Of a DNA stretch of 64,000 nucleotides, positions 45,325 to 54,089 are shown piece after piece. The DNA is taken from positions 94,472-158,471 of the forward strand of contig CAYXOL010000002.1 in NCBI GenBank assembly GCA_964467165.1, written 5' to 3'. Below the pieces are notes generated by a model. That model was not told where the DNA came from. It did no database searches and saw nothing but the letters and a program-made list of their open reading frames with translations. This DNA is from Clostridium_AD sp964467165 (GTDB taxonomy: Bacteria; Bacillota; Clostridia; Clostridiales; Clostridiaceae). The number at the start of each line of letters is the position of its first letter. Position 1 is the stretch's first letter. The position numbers and the translations under genes were made by a program.

Positions 45325-45377
45325 ATATAGTAAAAGACTATAGTAAACTGAAAATTTTACATAGTCTTTTACTATAT
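45325..45377 (+). other. Intercistronic hairpin between ygeW and carbamate kinase
   Basis: The 17-base arms starting ATATAGTAAAAGACTAT pair perfectly around a 19-base loop, which can itself form a small stem (GTAAA with TTTTAC). There is no T-run afterwards, so it looks like a processing or stability element, or a partial terminator, rather than a full stop. Confidence 0.7.
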
Positions 45378-45403
45378 AAAATAGAATTTAGGAGGAAAAT
45401 ATT

Positions 45404-46333
45404 ATGAAGAAAAAAGTGGTAATTGCATTAGGTGGTAATGCTCTTGGAAATAATTTAGAAGAGCAGATGGTAGCAGTAAAATCTACTGCTAAGGCTATAG
45501 TTGATCTTATAGAAGATGGAAATGATGTTGTTATATCTCACGGTAATGGTCCTCAAGTAGGTATGATTAATATCGCAATGAGTCAATTACATAAAAACGA
45601 TCCTAAGTATTCAGCCGTTCCTATGTCTGTCTGTGTTGCTATGAGTCAAGCTTATGTTGGTTATGATTTACAAAATGCACTTAGGGAAGAGCTTCTTACA
45701 CGTAACATAAATAAAAGTGTTACAACAATAATAACCCAAGTTGAAGTAAATCCAAGTGATAAGGCTTTTGAAAATCCAACAAAACCTATCGGAAGTTTCA
45801 TGACAAAAGAAGAAGCTGATATTGCTGTGAAGAATGGTAAAACAGTTGTTGAAGATTCAGGTCGTGGATATAGAGAAGTTGTGGCTTCTCCTAAACCAGT
45901 TAGTATAGTTGAAATTGAAACAATAAGATCACTAGTTAATATAGGACAAGTTGTTATTGCCTGTGGTGGTGGCGGTATCCCTGTAATAAAAGAAGGTAAT
46001 CACCTAAGAGGCGCAAGTGCTGTTATAGATAAAGATTTTGCTAGTTGCACTCTTGCAAAAGAACTTGATGCAGATTGCCTTATTATTTTAACAGCTGTAG
46101 AGAAAGCGGCTATAAATTATGGTAAACCTAATGAAAAATGGCTTGCGAATGTTACAACTTCTGAAATGAAACAGTATGCAAAAGAAGGACATTTTGCCCC
46201 TGGTTCAATGCTACCTAAAGTAGAAGCTGCTATTGATTTTGCCTCATCAAAAGAGGAACGATACTCTCTTATAACTCTGCTTGAAAAAGCTAAGGATGGT
46301 ATAGCAGGAAAAACAGGTACTATTATAAAATAA
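45404..46333 (+). CDS. arcC: Carbamate kinase
   Basis: This 309-residue enzyme has the amino acid kinase fold with ALGGNALG (residues 8-15), SHGNGPQVG and CGGGGIPVI. It makes ATP and carbamate from ADP and carbamoyl phosphate, harvesting energy in the cytoplasm. In E. coli the equivalent gene of the purine cluster is yqeA. YgeW directly upstream provides carbamoyl phosphate, and the AllFGH-type enzyme elsewhere in the window could provide more, since no other carbamate kinase is seen here. It starts at ATG after AGGAGG. Confidence 0.95.
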   Translation: MKKKVVIALGGNALGNNLEEQMVAVKSTAKAIVDLIEDGNDVVISHGNGPQVGMINIAMSQLHKNDPKYSAVPMSVCVAMSQAYVGYDLQNALREELLTRNINKSVTTIITQVEVNPSDKAFENPTKPIGSFMTKEEADIAVKNGKTVVEDSGRGYREVVASPKPVSIVEIETIRSLVNIGQVVIACGGGGIPVIKEGNHLRGASAVIDKDFASCTLAKELDADCLIILTAVEKAAINYGKPNEKWLANVTTSEMKQYAKEGHFAPGSMLPKVEAAIDFASSKEERYSLITLLEKAKDGIAGKTGTIIK

Positions 46334-46361
46334 TTAACATTAATCTTGGGGGGGCGTTTTT

Positions 46362-47714
46362 ATGACTTCAAATCAAAAGTCTTTATTATTCGAATATGAC
46401 GGCATACCAACACTCAAAGAAATTATACCGCTGGGCATGCAACATGTTGTTGCTATGATCGTGGGCTGTGTTACACCAGCGCTCATAATTGCTGGAATTG
46501 CAAATCTTACTGCTGCCGACAAGATTTTACTTGTACAATCTTCACTTTTTTTTGCTGGCATAGCAACTTTAATTCAAATTTTTCCACTAGGTAAAGTTAT
46601 TGGTTCAAGGCTTCCTGTAATTATGGGAGTAAGTTTTGCATATGTTCCCACACTTGCTGCTATTACTGGTGAATTTAATATTGCTACAGTTTTCGGGGCA
46701 CAAATAGTAGGTGGAATAGTTGCAATAATTTTTGGACTGTTCCTTAAAAAACTAATAAAATTCTTTCCACCTCTTGTTACTGGTACAGTTATATTCTCCA
46801 TAGGATTATCCCTGTATTCAGTTGCTATTAAATATATAGCTGGTGGTGTTGGTTCTCCAACTTTCGGCTCTCCTAAAAACTGGGCTGTTGCTCTAGTAAC
46901 ACTTGCTGTTGTAATATTTTTAAATTTCTTTACTAAGGGAACCCTCAAGCTAGCATCTATTTTAATAGGTATGGTAGTAGGATATATTATTTCTATATTC
47001 CTTGGTATGGTATCCTTTGATGCATTTGCTTCAGCTGGACTTTTTCAAGCTCCAACCCCACTACACTTTGGTATAACGTTTAATACCACAGCTATAGTAT
47101 CTATGGCTATAATGTACATTGTAAATTCTGTTCAAGCTATAGGGGATCTATCAGCTACAACAGGCGGTGGAATGGACAGAGAGCCTACTCATAAAGAGCT
47201 TTCTGGTGGTATTATTGGAAGCGGATTTTCAAGTGTAATTGGTGCACTATTTGGTTGTATGCCAACTGCAACATACAGTCAAAATGTTGGTATAGTAATT
47301 ACAAATAAAGTTATCAATAAATGGGTATTTGTTTTTGCTTCTTTTGTTGTAATTTTAGCTGGTCTTATCCCTAAATTTGCTTCACTACTTACAACTATTC
47401 CTCAATGTGTCCTTGGTGGTGCAACCATCTCTGTTTTTGCCACAATAACAATGACAGGCGTTAAAATGATTGCTTCAAATAACCTTACAATGAGAAATTC
47501 AGCGGTGGTAGGCATTGCTGTTGCATTAGGTATGGGGATTGTTCAAGTACCTGATGCATTCGCTCTATTTCCAACATGGTTTATATCTATATTCGGTAAA
47601 TCATCCATAGTTGTTACAACAATAGTTGCAATAGCACTAAATCTTATCTTACCTAAAGATAAACCTGAAAACGTTATTATTACTAATGCTAAAGGTCAAT
47701 CAAAAAGTGCTTAA
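46362..47714 (+). CDS. NCS2 purine/xanthine-type permease
   Basis: This 450-residue membrane protein of the nucleobase:cation symporter-2 family has about 12-14 hydrophobic segments. Recognised parts are MQHVVAMIVGCVTPALI (QH substrate motif) and FGCMPTATYSQNVGIV (the QNVG substrate loop typical of xanthine/urate carriers such as UacT, UapA and XanQ). It likely imports urate or xanthine with protons. It is the last gene of the ygeX operon, starting 28 bases after arcC behind a G-run (GGGGGGGC). The specific base cannot be read from the sequence. Confidence 0.88.
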   Translation: MTSNQKSLLFEYDGIPTLKEIIPLGMQHVVAMIVGCVTPALIIAGIANLTAADKILLVQSSLFFAGIATLIQIFPLGKVIGSRLPVIMGVSFAYVPTLAAITGEFNIATVFGAQIVGGIVAIIFGLFLKKLIKFFPPLVTGTVIFSIGLSLYSVAIKYIAGGVGSPTFGSPKNWAVALVTLAVVIFLNFFTKGTLKLASILIGMVVGYIISIFLGMVSFDAFASAGLFQAPTPLHFGITFNTTAIVSMAIMYIVNSVQAIGDLSATTGGGMDREPTHKELSGGIIGSGFSSVIGALFGCMPTATYSQNVGIVITNKVINKWVFVFASFVVILAGLIPKFASLLTTIPQCVLGGATISVFATITMTGVKMIASNNLTMRNSAVVGIAVALGMGIVQVPDAFALFPTWFISIFGKSSIVVTTIVAIALNLILPKDKPENVIITNAKGQSKSA

Positions 47715-47748
47715 AAAGATTAAATAGCTTTTTTTAAAAAAAACAAGG

Positions 47749-47793
47749 GGATGTCTCAAAATGATTATTTTAATCATTAAAAGAGACATCCTC
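47749..47793 (+). terminator. Hairpin ending the ygeX operon
   Basis: GGATGTCTC pairs with GAGACATCC, with an inner AATGATTA/TAATCATT stem, followed by CTCTTTTC. It is formed by the left end of the IS relic and lies 34 bases after the permease stop. Confidence 0.6.
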
Positions 47794-47828
47794 TTTTCTA
47801 ATGATTTTATAAAAAATCCAATAATAAT

Positions 47829-48105
47829 TATCAAATTTATGAATTTCTTCTTTCATAACTCCGAATGCAGCTTCAACTTGAATTGATCTATTCATTCTTA
47901 ACAAAATCCCTTCGGCAGTTGTTATGTTGGTCAAAGATTTATGCCTTTTTTCAACAAACAGTTTTGATACTTACATTTTTCTATTGCCAGTAGCCTTGGT
48001 ACACTTTGATTTATGTTGACAAGTGTACTCATCATCTTTTCCATTACTTTGCTTAGCAGTCTCACTGAATCATTTTCCGGTATTAAAATCCTCGTATCAA
48101 GAGGT
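47829..48105 (-). pseudogene. Transposase remnant (IS1182 family)
   Basis: On the minus strand the frame ILIPENDSVRLLSKVMEKM matches the N-terminal part of IS1182-type transposases. It then jumps to KSKCTKATGNRKM and, after a stop, to TTAEGILLRMNRS then IQVEAAFGVMK. The latter two come from the C-terminal DDE-associated region. The catalytic middle is gone and frames are interrupted, so no product is expected. Confidence 0.6.
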
Positions 48106-48180
48106 AAAACCAGTTAATAAAAGTTAGAATTACTGATACAATCTTTTTGTGTAATTTTGTTATTTATCATATATAAATTA

Positions 48181-48222
48181 AACAACAAAAGCGAATTCTT
48201 AGGAATTCGCTTTTGTTGTTTA
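48181..48222. terminator. Perfect 19-base-pair hairpin inside the IS relic
   Basis: AAACAACAAAAGCGAATTC pairs perfectly with its complement around a TTAG loop. It has the form of a bidirectional terminator. It may isolate the plus-strand ygeX operon from the minus-strand permease gene. Confidence 0.7.
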
Positions 48223-48234
48223 AAAGATGAAAAA

Positions 48235-48277
48235 GGGCTATCTCAAACTAGAAATTACTTTCTATTTTGAGATAGCC
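48235..48277 (-). terminator. Terminator after the AzgA/PbuG-type permease
   Basis: GGGCTATCTCAAA pairs with TTTGAGATAGCCC. It lies about 40 bases downstream of the 48317 stop on the minus strand and is formed by the right end of the IS relic. Confidence 0.6.
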
Positions 48278-48316
48278 CCTTGTTTTTTTATTTATGCTAT
48301 AGATTTTTTATTATTT

Positions 48317-49666
48317 TTAGCCAGTAAAATATAATTTAGCAATAAATATTGCTGCCAATATATAAATTACAATTGAAACCTTTTTCTTTTTACTTGGATC
48401 CTTAGTGAATAAATTATTTATACCGTTTAATACTGCATAAGAAAGGATTCCCATTGTTAAACCATCGCCAATACTATAAGTTAAAGGCATCATTGCAATT
48501 GTTAAGAAAGCAGGAACTCCTTCTGTGAAATCTGTAAAATCTATCTTAGTTACACCCTCTAGCATGAAAAATCCTACTATTATCAAAGCTGGTGCAGTTG
48601 CACAAGTTGGTATTGCAATAAATAATGGTGAAAAGAACATTGCTATTAAGAATAATATCCCTGTTACAACAGAAGCAAGTCCCGTTCTAGCACCTTCAGC
48701 AACTCCTGCTGAGCTTTCTACAAAAGTAGTTACAGTTGAAGTTCCAAGGACAGCTCCTATAGTAGTACCAACGGCATCTACAAGTAACGCCTTTCCAGCA
48801 TTTTTAACCTTGCCATCTTTATCAATCATTCCAACTTTAGACGCAACTCCTACTAACGTTCCTACAGTGTCGAAAAAATCAACAAATAAGAATGTTAACA
48901 TTATTATTACAAATGACATTATTTTAGATGGGTCTGTTAAGTATGAAAAATCTAATTTAAATGCAATTGGTGATATTGATTCAAGTTTAAATATTCCTTT
49001 TGGTGTTGATATTCCATAAGTTGCTGCTGTTATTGGTGCAACCATAGCATATATCCAAGCGGCTAGGGTACTTGCAACTATTCCCCATAGTATAGCTCCT
49101 CTAACATTTTTCTTTGACAATACTACAATAACAATTACTCCAAGTACTGTTATTAGTACTGCTGGAGATCTAAAAGTTCCCATAGCTACTTTTGTTGCCT
49201 CATTAGAAACTACAATTCCAGAATCTACAAACCCAATAAATGCAATGAAAAGTCCTATACCTGCAGTAACTGCCAATTTTAAAGTTGTTGGTATAGAGTT
49301 AACTACTGCTTCGCGGACATTTGTTAATGATAGGATAATAAAAATAATCCCTTCGAAAAATACAGCGGCTAGCGCTACTTGCCATGGAATTTTTTTTCCT
49401 ATTACTACACTAAATGCAAAGAATGCGTTTAGTCCCATTCCTGATGCTAACCCAAAAGGAAGATTTGCATATAAACCCATAGCGATTGTAGTAAATCCAG
49501 CAGTTAAACAAGTTACTGTTACTATCGCTCCAACAGCCATTCCTGTAGCTCCTAAAATATTTGCATTAACTGCAATAATGTAGGCCATAGTTAAAAATGT
49601 AGTTATCCCTCCAATAACCTCTTTTCTTACGTCACTCCCATTTTCTTTTAGCTTAAAGTATTCCAT
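48317..49666 (-). CDS. AzgA/PbuG-type adenine/guanine/hypoxanthine permease
   Basis: This 449-residue membrane protein has about 12 or more hydrophobic segments and the AzgA-type signatures LTAGFTTIAMGLYANLPFG, TFLFVDFFDTVGTLVGVA and TTFVESSAGVAEGARTGLAS. Such proteins (E. coli AdeP/AdeQ/GhxP, B. subtilis PbuG) import adenine, guanine or hypoxanthine by proton symport. It lies 75 bases after xdhC of the 49.7-53.4 kb hydroxylase, on the same strand, so it may be the last gene of that operon. A small hairpin in the gap could separate them. No purine riboswitch was found upstream. Confidence 0.9.
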   Translation of the reverse strand: MEYFKLKENGSDVRKEVIGGITTFLTMAYIIAVNANILGATGMAVGAIVTVTCLTAGFTTIAMGLYANLPFGLASGMGLNAFFAFSVVIGKKIPWQVALAAVFFEGIIFIILSLTNVREAVVNSIPTTLKLAVTAGIGLFIAFIGFVDSGIVVSNEATKVAMGTFRSPAVLITVLGVIVIVVLSKKNVRGAILWGIVASTLAAWIYAMVAPITAATYGISTPKGIFKLESISPIAFKLDFSYLTDPSKIMSFVIIMLTFLFVDFFDTVGTLVGVASKVGMIDKDGKVKNAGKALLVDAVGTTIGAVLGTSTVTTFVESSAGVAEGARTGLASVVTGILFLIAMFFSPLFIAIPTCATAPALIIVGFFMLEGVTKIDFTDFTEGVPAFLTIAMMPLTYSIGDGLTMGILSYAVLNGINNLFTKDPSKKKKVSIVIYILAAIFIAKLYFTG

Positions 49667-49741
49667 TTAGTTCCCCCCATGTTTTTTATTTTTAATTTGC
49701 CCTAAAAATTAGTTATAAGGCAAAATTTAAAACATTTCCTT

Positions 49742-50236
49742 TTAGTCTTCATGCGTACAATTTTCACAATGATGCTTTTTAGTTTTTACTACAGCATTTA
49801 GTATATTTTCATAACCGGTACAACGACAAAGATTACCGGAAAGATCTTTTTTAATTTCATCTGTAGAATACTCTTTTTTATCTTCAATAATAGGTACCGC
49901 AGACATTACAAATCCGCAAGTACAAAAACCGCATTGTACAGCTCCTTCTTCAATAAATGCTTCTTGGATATCTGATATTTTTCCATCCGCATCCATAAGA
50001 CCCTCAACTGTACGAATTTCCTTTCCTTCTGCCCAAATTGCTAAATAAATACAAGAATCAAAAGCTTCACCATCAATAAGAACTGTACAAGCTCCACATT
50101 CTCCTACTTCGCAACCTTTCTTAACACTTGTAAGTCCTAGTTGATTTCTCAGAACATCCGTAAGTGACTCTCTATCATCTATCATAATTTCTTTAGCTTC
50201 GCCATTTACTACGCATTTTAATATTCCATTAGCCAT
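49742..50236 (-). CDS. xdhC: Xanthine dehydrogenase [2Fe-2S] subunit
   Basis: This 164-residue protein has the first [2Fe-2S] ligands in GCEVGECGAC (Cys42, 47, 50, then Cys62) and the second in CGFCTCG (Cys102, 105) and CRCTGY (Cys137, 139). Two oddities: the almost invariant Pro of CGFCTPG is Cys (Cys107), and the C-terminus ends KKHHCENCTHED with an extra CxxC. It shuttles electrons within the XdhABC complex. It overlaps the FAD subunit gene by eight bases. The naming follows E. coli XdhC (Fe-S subunit), not the maturation protein at 34175. Confidence 0.92.
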   Translation of the reverse strand: MANGILKCVVNGEAKEIMIDDRESLTDVLRNQLGLTSVKKGCEVGECGACTVLIDGEAFDSCIYLAIWAEGKEIRTVEGLMDADGKISDIQEAFIEEGAVQCGFCTCGFVMSAVPIIEDKKEYSTDEIKKDLSGNLCRCTGYENILNAVVKTKKHHCENCTHED

Positions 50237-51116
50237 TGATTACGCCTCCCGATTTTCTTATTGACTCCTTCAAAGCCCTTTTGCTTAGTTCGCATACAAG
50301 CTGAATACGAAAGTCTTTGGATGCACGCCAAGAGGAACGAGGACTCACTTCATCTTTTGCAGTTTCCGCAAAAATATTAAGCATTTCCTCAGAAATTTTC
50401 ATTCCCTTAATAGCTTCTTCAGCTTTTGGGCATCTCATAGGAACAGGTCCTGCAACACCAAAAGCAAGGTGGACCTCATCAATAGTAGTTTTATCTGCGC
50501 TAAGTTTGCATGTTACACTGCAGCCAAGGGTTGCAATGTCCATTGCATTACGCATAGCATATTTAATATAATTACCTGTAAAATTCTCGTAATTTTCTTT
50601 TGTGATATAGATTGCTATAAGCATTTCTCCAAGCCTTAGACTAACTTTTCCCGGTCCTACATAGTACTCCGAAATAGGAATAAAGCGCACGCCGCTGGGT
50701 CCTTCAATTTGAAGTTTAGCATTTAGTGCAAATAACGTTGATGCACTATCAGCACTCGTAACTCCGTTTGAAATATTACCTCCAATTGTGCCAATATTTC
50801 TTAACTGTGGACCTCCTATATCATCAACAGCTTCTCCAAGCACTGGAATATATTTTTGAATAATTTCATTTTTTGTTATATGTGAAAAACTAGTAAGTGA
50901 ACCAATTTTTATACTTCCATCTTCACTAAGAGTTATACCTCTTAGCTCATTTATTCCATAAATGCTTATAAGAGAGCACCCTGCAAGTTTACCATGACGA
51001 ATGCTTATAAGTACATCACTTCCACCTGCAATAATTATAGATTTAGGATCGGCTGCAAGATGGTTTATTGCATCTTGTACTGATGTCGCCTGATATATAT
51101 TTTCTATATCATACAT
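50229..51116 (-). CDS. xdhB: Xanthine dehydrogenase FAD-binding subunit
   Basis: This 295-residue FAD subunit of the molybdenum hydroxylase family has IIIAGGSDVLISIRHGKLAG (about 28-47) and GPQLRNIGTIGGNISNG (about 104-120), followed by a CO_deh_flav_C domain. It passes electrons to NAD+ or another acceptor. The gene is between xdhA and xdhC in a contiguous minus-strand set (xdhA, xdhB, xdhC). It is only moderately similar to the FAD subunit at 20955, so the two complexes are not a recent duplication. Confidence 0.92.
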   Translation of the reverse strand: MYDIENIYQATSVQDAINHLAADPKSIIIAGGSDVLISIRHGKLAGCSLISIYGINELRGITLSEDGSIKIGSLTSFSHITKNEIIQKYIPVLGEAVDDIGGPQLRNIGTIGGNISNGVTSADSASTLFALNAKLQIEGPSGVRFIPISEYYVGPGKVSLRLGEMLIAIYITKENYENFTGNYIKYAMRNAMDIATLGCSVTCKLSADKTTIDEVHLAFGVAGPVPMRCPKAEEAIKGMKISEEMLNIFAETAKDEVSPRSSWRASKDFRIQLVCELSKRALKESIRKSGGVING

Positions 51117-51135
51117 TGTTATTTCGCCTCCATAT

Positions 51136-53415
51136 TTATATCAAATTTTCACTCTTAAATTTTTCTACAAGTCTTTGTGGCGTTAGTGGAGCTTTATTAA
51201 AGCTAACTCCTGTGGCATGTAGTACTGCATTTCTAATTGCAGGTGCGGCAGGTATTGCAGGTGGTTCTCCTAGTGCCTTGTTACCAAAAGGTCCTGACAC
51301 ATCATAAGTTTCTACAAACTGTGCTTCCAAATGTGGTGTATCCATAATAGTTGGAAGCTTATAGTCAAGTAGATTATCATTAAGCATTCTACCAGTTTTT
51401 TCATCAAATAAAAGTTGTTCAGTTAATCCATAACCCAGGCTCATACTCATGCCACCATGTACCTGTCCTGCAGCAAGCGTAGGATTAAGAATTGTACCAC
51501 TATCATGAACATTAATAATATTTACAATTTTAATTTTGCCCACTGGTATATCAACTTCAACTTCAACAAAACCTACTCCAAAGGCAAACGTATTTGATTT
51601 ACATTGGTTTGTTACCTCTGATGTAATGTGAACAGATTTTTCTGTATTATAAAGCGCATTCATAGAAACTTCTTTAAGTGAAGCTAAAATTTCACCTGTT
51701 TCAACATTTACAATATTATTATCTTTAAGATCTAGATTTCCCACTGGAAGTCTCAACATAAAATTTGCATGTTCAAGAATTTTTGATTTTAGTTCTATAG
51801 CAGCCTTTTTAGCAGCCATTCCAGATACATAGGATTGTCTAGATGCATAAGCCCCTGTATCAAAAGGTGTAATATCAGTATCTTGAGTTGATACGGTGTG
51901 CACGTTATCAATTGGAATTCCTAAAACTTCAGATACCATTTGTGCAAATACAGTGTCTGCTCCTTGACCTATCTCTGTGGCTCCCATTTGAACTTGAACA
52001 GATCCATCTTGATTAAGTATAATTCTACAACCTGCTGTTTCTAATGATATTGGAAATACCCCTACTGCATAACTAAATATTGCCATACCAACACCTCGTC
52101 TTACAGGTCCTGTTTGATTTTGGTATTCTATTAGTTTATTATCCCAATCAATGTATTTCTTACCTTTTTCTATACATTCTTCTAAACCATTACTATTACA
52201 TCTAACTTGATTGTCAACAAACCCTAGTTTCATAGCATTTAGTTTTCTCATTTGAATTTTATCCATACCTAATTTTGTTGCTACATCATCAACATGAGAT
52301 TCAAGTGCAAAAGTAATTTGTGGTATGCCATAAGCACGCATAGCACCAGATGCTGGGATATTTGTATACACTGAATACATATCCCCTTTAGTTGCAACTT
52401 CATCATTATATATTTGTTTAAATGCATGTCCTGATTTATTAGTCACACTATGTCCATGTGATGCATATGCCCCTTTGTTACCATACATTTCTAATTTTCT
52501 AGCAACAAATCGTCCATCTGCTCTTACATAGCTTTTAATTTTAATTTTCATGGCAGTACGCAGACGGGTATTAACAAAATCTTCTTCTCTTGAAATATCA
52601 AGTTTAACACATCTGCCACCAATAGCCTGACACAAATATGCATTAAGCGGTTCATAAAGAACCTCTTGTTTATTCCCAAATCCTCCGCCTATATATGGTT
52701 TAATAACTCTGATTTTACCCCAATCAATACCGAGTGCTTGACCAATTACACGCCTTACAATATGAGGTATTTGAGTTGACGTTACCACAACCAATCTTTT
52801 CCCCTCGCCGTAAGCATAAGAAATCGGGTTTTCAAGATGGCAATGTTTTACGGGTGAAAGTTCATATTCTCCTTCAAACTCAATTAGTCCCTCTTCTTTT
52901 ATTGCATCCTCATAATTACCGATTTCATAACTTGTATGTGCAAGAATATTACCTGGATACTCCTCATGAATTCTTTGTGCATCCTCTTTTAAAGCAGCCT
53001 CAATGGAAAGTATAGGCTGGTACTGCTCATATTCAACTTTTATAAGATTGATTGCCCTTGTTGCAATTACACTATCTGACGCCACTACTGCTGCAATATC
53101 ATCACCATAATATCTAACTACTCTATTTAATAATTTTCTATCTGCAATATCCATATGGGCTGGATCTAGTGAATATGGATGACCTGCTGTTGGATATTGA
53201 ATATCTGGAACATCAAAGCAAGTTACAATCTTCACAACTCCCTTTAATTTCATAGCCTCTGAAATATCAATGGACTTAACAACGCCACTGGCAATAGTAC
53301 TATGAAGAACCTTAGCAACAAGAGCATTATTCAATTTAAAATCATCTGTGAATTGTGCGCGCCCTGTTACTTTATCAAAAGCATCCACCCTATTAACACT
53401 CTTTCCAATACTCAT
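51136..53415 (-). CDS. xdhA: Xanthine dehydrogenase Mo-binding subunit
   Basis: This 759-residue Mo-pterin subunit has YIGGGFGNKQEV, AMRAYGIPQ, EIGQGADTVFAQM, HDSGTILNP and the catalytic motif ALGEPP (Glu717). It hydroxylates xanthine, hypoxanthine or related purines at the Mo centre. Note GGGFGNK for the common GGGFGGK, and ALGE for GIGE, as in E. coli XdhA. It starts at ATG 53413-53415 behind AGGAGG. The neighbouring adenine deaminase, 8-oxoguanine-deaminase-like gene and purine permeases support a purine substrate. Confidence 0.93.
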   Translation of the reverse strand: MSIGKSVNRVDAFDKVTGRAQFTDDFKLNNALVAKVLHSTIASGVVKSIDISEAMKLKGVVKIVTCFDVPDIQYPTAGHPYSLDPAHMDIADRKLLNRVVRYYGDDIAAVVASDSVIATRAINLIKVEYEQYQPILSIEAALKEDAQRIHEEYPGNILAHTSYEIGNYEDAIKEEGLIEFEGEYELSPVKHCHLENPISYAYGEGKRLVVVTSTQIPHIVRRVIGQALGIDWGKIRVIKPYIGGGFGNKQEVLYEPLNAYLCQAIGGRCVKLDISREEDFVNTRLRTAMKIKIKSYVRADGRFVARKLEMYGNKGAYASHGHSVTNKSGHAFKQIYNDEVATKGDMYSVYTNIPASGAMRAYGIPQITFALESHVDDVATKLGMDKIQMRKLNAMKLGFVDNQVRCNSNGLEECIEKGKKYIDWDNKLIEYQNQTGPVRRGVGMAIFSYAVGVFPISLETAGCRIILNQDGSVQVQMGATEIGQGADTVFAQMVSEVLGIPIDNVHTVSTQDTDITPFDTGAYASRQSYVSGMAAKKAAIELKSKILEHANFMLRLPVGNLDLKDNNIVNVETGEILASLKEVSMNALYNTEKSVHITSEVTNQCKSNTFAFGVGFVEVEVDIPVGKIKIVNIINVHDSGTILNPTLAAGQVHGGMSMSLGYGLTEQLLFDEKTGRMLNDNLLDYKLPTIMDTPHLEAQFVETYDVSGPFGNKALGEPPAIPAAPAIRNAVLHATGVSFNKAPLTPQRLVEKFKSENLI

Positions 53416-53450
53416 TTTGTTCCTCCTTAATAATTATTGTAGTATAAAAT

Positions 53451-54077
53451 TTATTTTATATAGTTATAAATACTAAATTTAGATATACCAAAATATTCTG
53501 AGATTTTATCACCAGATTTTGTTATAAGAAACGCACCAGCTTCATTTAAGAACTGTATGGCTTTTATCTTATCTTCTTTGTTCATTAGTGCAAGAGGTTT
53601 ACCGATTACCTTCACCGATTGCTCTATAAGATCATCCAATAAGTCATTTACATTTCGAGGAATTTTTTCAACTTCACTATCTTCCTCTTGATGATTTAAC
53701 AATGATTTTATAGAATTCTCAGCTATTGTTAATTGTGTAATGTCATAATTTATACAAAAAATCCCTGTAGGTTCATTGTTCTCATCTCTTACATAAATAC
53801 TACTAGATTTTAGAACTCGTCCATCATGAGTTTTTGTTAAATAACCCAGTGAATCCTTTGAATCATGTTTTGCATTATTAAGAGCCTCTATTACAATATG
53901 AGATGCTCCATCACCAATTTTTCTATTAGTAACACGACCATTTTCTATGCCTATAATTGTATTTTGTAAACTTTCCGCCTTTAAATCATGTATAACCACT
54001 TCACAATCATTTCCAAAATGTTGCACAATACCCTTTGCTAACCTTTTTAAAAAATCTAAATTCATATCATCTTTCAT
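53451..54077 (-). CDS. YheO-type PAS/HTH transcriptional regulator
   Basis: This 208-residue protein has an N-terminal YheO-like PAS domain (MNLDFLKRLAKGIVQHFGND then CEVVIHDL; GIFCINYDITQLTIAE) and a C-terminal DauR-type HTH (AGAFLITKSGDKISEYFGIS; IYNYIK). It is a close paralogue of the regulator at 59037; both share nearly every conserved stretch. YheO-type proteins act in regulation, often of nitrogen-compound catabolism; the ligand is unknown. It lies 35 bases upstream of xdhA and 12 bases downstream of the amidohydrolase on the same strand, so it is part of the same transcription unit. Confidence 0.85.
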   Translation of the reverse strand: MKDDMNLDFLKRLAKGIVQHFGNDCEVVIHDLKAESLQNTIIGIENGRVTNRKIGDGASHIVIEALNNAKHDSKDSLGYLTKTHDGRVLKSSSIYVRDENNEPTGIFCINYDITQLTIAENSIKSLLNHQEEDSEVEKIPRNVNDLLDDLIEQSVKVIGKPLALMNKEDKIKAIQFLNEAGAFLITKSGDKISEYFGISKFSIYNYIK

Positions 54078-54089
54078 AATGTATCCTTT

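Larger units (their letters stand above)
47742..48284. mobile_element. Internally deleted IS1182-type relic with terminal inverted repeats
   Basis: The ends CAAGGGGATGTCTCAAAAT and ATTTTGAGATAGCCCCTTG are inverted repeats (17 of 19 matches), the form seen at IS1182-family ends. Inside, the minus strand encodes fragments of both the start and end of an IS1182-type transposase, fused by a deletion and broken by stops. At about 540 bases this is a MITE-like non-autonomous remnant. Confidence 0.7.

Noticed and set aside
47742..48284. Intact insertion sequence
   Set aside because: The transposase core is deleted and the frames contain stops; only the ends and fragments remain.
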